Positions 62,625 through 64,000 of a stretch of DNA of 64,000 bases are shown here, piece after piece (positions within the stretch are counted from its first letter, which is position 1; each line of letters begins with the position of its first letter). The notes under the pieces are model-generated. The model was given only the letters and a program-made list of their open reading frames with translations. It did not search any database and was not told where the DNA came from. The stretch is from Cupriavidus taiwanensis (GTDB taxonomy: Bacteria; Pseudomonadota; Gammaproteobacteria; Burkholderiales; Burkholderiaceae): the NCBI RefSeq assembly GCF_900250075.1, contig NZ_LT977071.1:2313901-2377900 (forward strand). The letters run 5' to 3'. The position numbers were made by a program, and so were the translations under genes.

Positions 62625-62978
62625 TTATTGCGGCAGGCGCAGCTTGGGCACGGCAAAGCGGTTGCCCTGGGCGCGGCGTACGTCGCACTGGACCTTGGCC
62701 TCGCGTACCGCGCCGTCCTGGGCCAGGTATTCGACATCGGCCACCACGCTGTAGTTGTCCTGGTCGATCTGGCGCGCGGTGGCGGACACCCACTTGAAGC
62801 TGCCGGGATTGGGCAGCGCCGCCTTGACCGCCTGCTTGCAGGCGGCCTCGGGCGCCCCCTCCTTGCCGGGCGGCCGCGATGCATCCTGCCTGGCCGCGGC
62901 CAGCGCGGCCGGCACGCCCGCGGACAACGCTACCGCGAGCGCGGTAGACAGCAAACGTGGGGAAAGCGGCGAGAACAT
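62625..62978 (-). CDS. Secreted hypothetical protein
   Basis: This is a 117-aa protein with a signal peptide (MFSPLSPRLLSTALAVALSA, cleavage near ALAA). The mature domain (AACKQAVKAALPNPGSFKWV, then NYSVVADVEYLAQDGAVREA) resembles small periplasmic proteins with a conserved NPGSF-like turn. It stands alone. Function is unknown. Confidence 0.75.
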   Translation of the reverse strand: MFSPLSPRLLSTALAVALSAGVPAALAAARQDASRPPGKEGAPEAACKQAVKAALPNPGSFKWVSATARQIDQDNYSVVADVEYLAQDGAVREAKVQCDVRRAQGNRFAVPKLRLPQ

Positions 62979-63091
62979 CCTGGACTCCTGCGACTGGGCG
63001 GCGCCGGATCGCACCACCCTGGCGCCGGCGTCGATGCAGTTCAGGCCGCGGCGCGCATGCAAAAGTTCCCTTGTCGCCACAGCCAGCGGCC

Positions 63092-63829
63092 CTAACGCCG
63101 CACGCAGGCCTTGTAGGTGAACTTGTCGCCGCGGAACATGAATTCCGAAAACGCCAGCGGCCGGTCGTCGATGTCGTGCGGCGTGAAGCGGATGCGCAGC
63201 AGCGGCTCGCCCGGCTCGACCTTGAGCCGGCGCGCGCTTTCCGCGCTGGCGGGGATCGCCGCGCTTTCCGTGTGCAGGTACTTGAGGCGATAGCCGAGCC
63301 GCGCCTCCACGATCATCAGCGCGTCGTTGTTTTCCAGGTCGTGCTCCAGCATCGCGCGCATCAGCGCTTCGGGCGCCATGGTCACGCCGACCGCCACCGG
63401 CGTGCCGCCCACGGACTTGAGCGTGGTCACGCTCAGCAGCTTGCTGCCGGGCGGCATGCGCAGCGCGTCGGCGGCGATGGCCGGCGCGGTGATCAGCCGC
63501 GTCGACAGCAGCTTGCCGTGCGCTTCGTGGCCACGGGCCCGCATGTAGTCGTAGAAGCCGGTCAGCGGCCCCAGGTCGGCCTGCCCCGCAGGGCGGCTGA
63601 CAAAGCTGCCCTTGCCGTGGACCGTTTCGATCAGTCCCTCCGCCAGCAGCGATGCCAGCGACTGGCGCACGGTGATGCGGCTGACGCCGAACTCCGCCAT
63701 CAACTCGGCTTCCGAAGGCAGCTTGATGCCCGGCGTCCATTCGTTGTTGACGATGCGCTGGCGCAGCGCGCCTTCGATCTGCTTGAAGCGGGGCAATGAG
63801 CTGGTTGTCACGAGATTCGAGGGATTCAT
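63092..63829 (-). CDS. GntR-family regulator with UTRA domain (HutC type)
   Basis: This is a 245-aa regulator. The winged helix-turn-helix is at residues about 12-80 (LMAEFGVSRITVRQSLASLL). A UTRA ligand domain follows at 95-235 (ETVHGKGSFVSRP linker; RIRFTPHDIDDRPLAFSEFM). ATG 63829 is preferred over 63850. The palindromes in its upstream region resemble those before garD, so it may share regulator type or control both. Confidence 0.92.
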   Translation of the reverse strand: MNPSNLVTTSSLPRFKQIEGALRQRIVNNEWTPGIKLPSEAELMAEFGVSRITVRQSLASLLAEGLIETVHGKGSFVSRPAGQADLGPLTGFYDYMRARGHEAHGKLLSTRLITAPAIAADALRMPPGSKLLSVTTLKSVGGTPVAVGVTMAPEALMRAMLEHDLENNDALMIVEARLGYRLKYLHTESAAIPASAESARRLKVEPGEPLLRIRFTPHDIDDRPLAFSEFMFRGDKFTYKACVRR

Positions 63830-63876
63830 GGGGACGGCCCATGCGGGCATCTACTTATCATAACAACGTTGACTCA

Positions 63877-63898
63877 TCATAACATGTTATGACAACAT
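63877..63898. promoter_or_regulatory. GntR operator in the divergent region at the window end
   Basis: TCATAACATGTTATGA (63877-63892) is a perfect 16-bp palindrome overlapping ATGTTATGACAACAT (63884-63898), which resembles the garD-region sites. It lies between the GntR gene and a divergent gene, the usual site for autoregulation. Confidence 0.7.
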
Positions 63899-63981
63899 CG
63901 GCCGGGCATCATCCATACAAGACCAGCCGCGCCAGCCTGCAAGGGCCCACACATGACGGCGCACGCATACGGAGACAACCG

Positions 63982-64000
63982 ATGCCAGACCTCAGCGCAT
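63982..64000 (+). CDS. Start of a gene cut by the window end
   Basis: ATG 63982 (MPDLSA...) has GGAGACA 5 bp upstream and is divergent from the GntR gene. The first six codons only are visible, so no family can be assigned. It is likely the gene controlled by that regulator. Confidence 0.5.

Noticed and set aside
1..64000. CRISPR arrays and cas genes accompanying the TnsAB/TniQ module
   Set aside because: No regularly spaced repeats and no Cas-like proteins were seen; target choice is more likely by TniQ alone.
1..64000. tRNA or rRNA genes as integration sites
   Set aside because: No cloverleaf-like or rRNA sequence was recognised; the island border lies beside garD instead.

Overview
The window looks like part of a replicon of a high-GC beta-proteobacterium of the Cupriavidus/Ralstonia type. 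This is inferred from base composition, a TctABC transporter with a Bug-type binding protein, an H-NS protein of the beta-proteobacterial kind, and several LysR-free GntR/FCD catabolic clusters. It has two very different halves that meet near position 36,460. No rRNA, tRNA, CRISPR array or cas gene was seen.

Positions 1-36,462 are an accessory (defence/mobile) island. From left to right it holds:
- a membrane protein and a MauJ/HEPN-like protein (205-2900);
- an Ec67-type retron, RT fused to TOPRIM, with its structured ncRNA leader (3222-5245);
- an orphan HipB-like regulator, a helicase-nuclease fragment and a HEPN-like/LOTUS protein (5445-7305);
- an array of TGAGCAGAT repeats (7334-7416) and a cluster of small unknown genes (7634-8696);
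- a WYL regulator with a SIR2 deacetylase and an unknown protein (8849-11884);
- a broken gene with a C-tract frameshift (12173-12974);
- a two-gene operon of a VPA1262/PLD-like protein and a large helical protein (13525-16622). A LexA box separates it from an operon with an XRE-ImmA/IrrE protease (16949-18632);
- a minimal CBASS of CD-NTase plus SLATT two-TM effector (18755-20204);
- NUDIX, H-NS and GIY-YIG genes;
- a scarred zone (22298-27500) in which one Mrr-type nuclease gene has been split, apparently by a 3.1-kb inversion that carries a three-gene operon;
- small orphan genes and a tandem pair of HAD-like proteins with degenerate active sites.
The island ends in a Tn7-like transposition module, TnsAB fusion - TnsC - TniQ (30951-36340). 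Its probable end (TGTCAGC...) lies 28 bp past the stop codon of garD. This resembles Tn7 insertion beside glmS.

Positions 36,491-64,000 are ordinary chromosomal catabolic DNA with very high GC. Contents are galactarate dehydratase and a cyclase behind shared GntR operators, and a 1.4-kb repeat-rich gap. A long minus-strand operon (50530 to 41779) encodes a class V glyoxylate-type aminotransferase, a YdiJ-like D-2-hydroxyacid dehydrogenase, a 3-hydroxy-D-aspartate aldolase-like PLP enzyme and a TctCBA tricarboxylate-type transporter, facing a GntR/FCD regulator. Next come an SOS-controlled 94-aa protein and an Ldh2 dehydrogenase - hydroxyacid reductase - EamA exporter cluster. A two-component flavin monooxygenase faces an AraC regulator, followed by small envelope and stress proteins, a phospholipase D-VTT fusion, DUF1579 and a GntR/UTRA regulator facing a gene cut off by the window end.

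Functionally, the left half is a mobile stock of anti-phage and stress genes, several of them partial or broken. The right half is metabolism of hydroxy- and dicarboxylic acids. The best candidates for undescribed biology are the garD-associated TnsAB/TniQ element, the SOS-linked VPA1262-like operon, and the small multi-gene operons of unknown proteins in the island.
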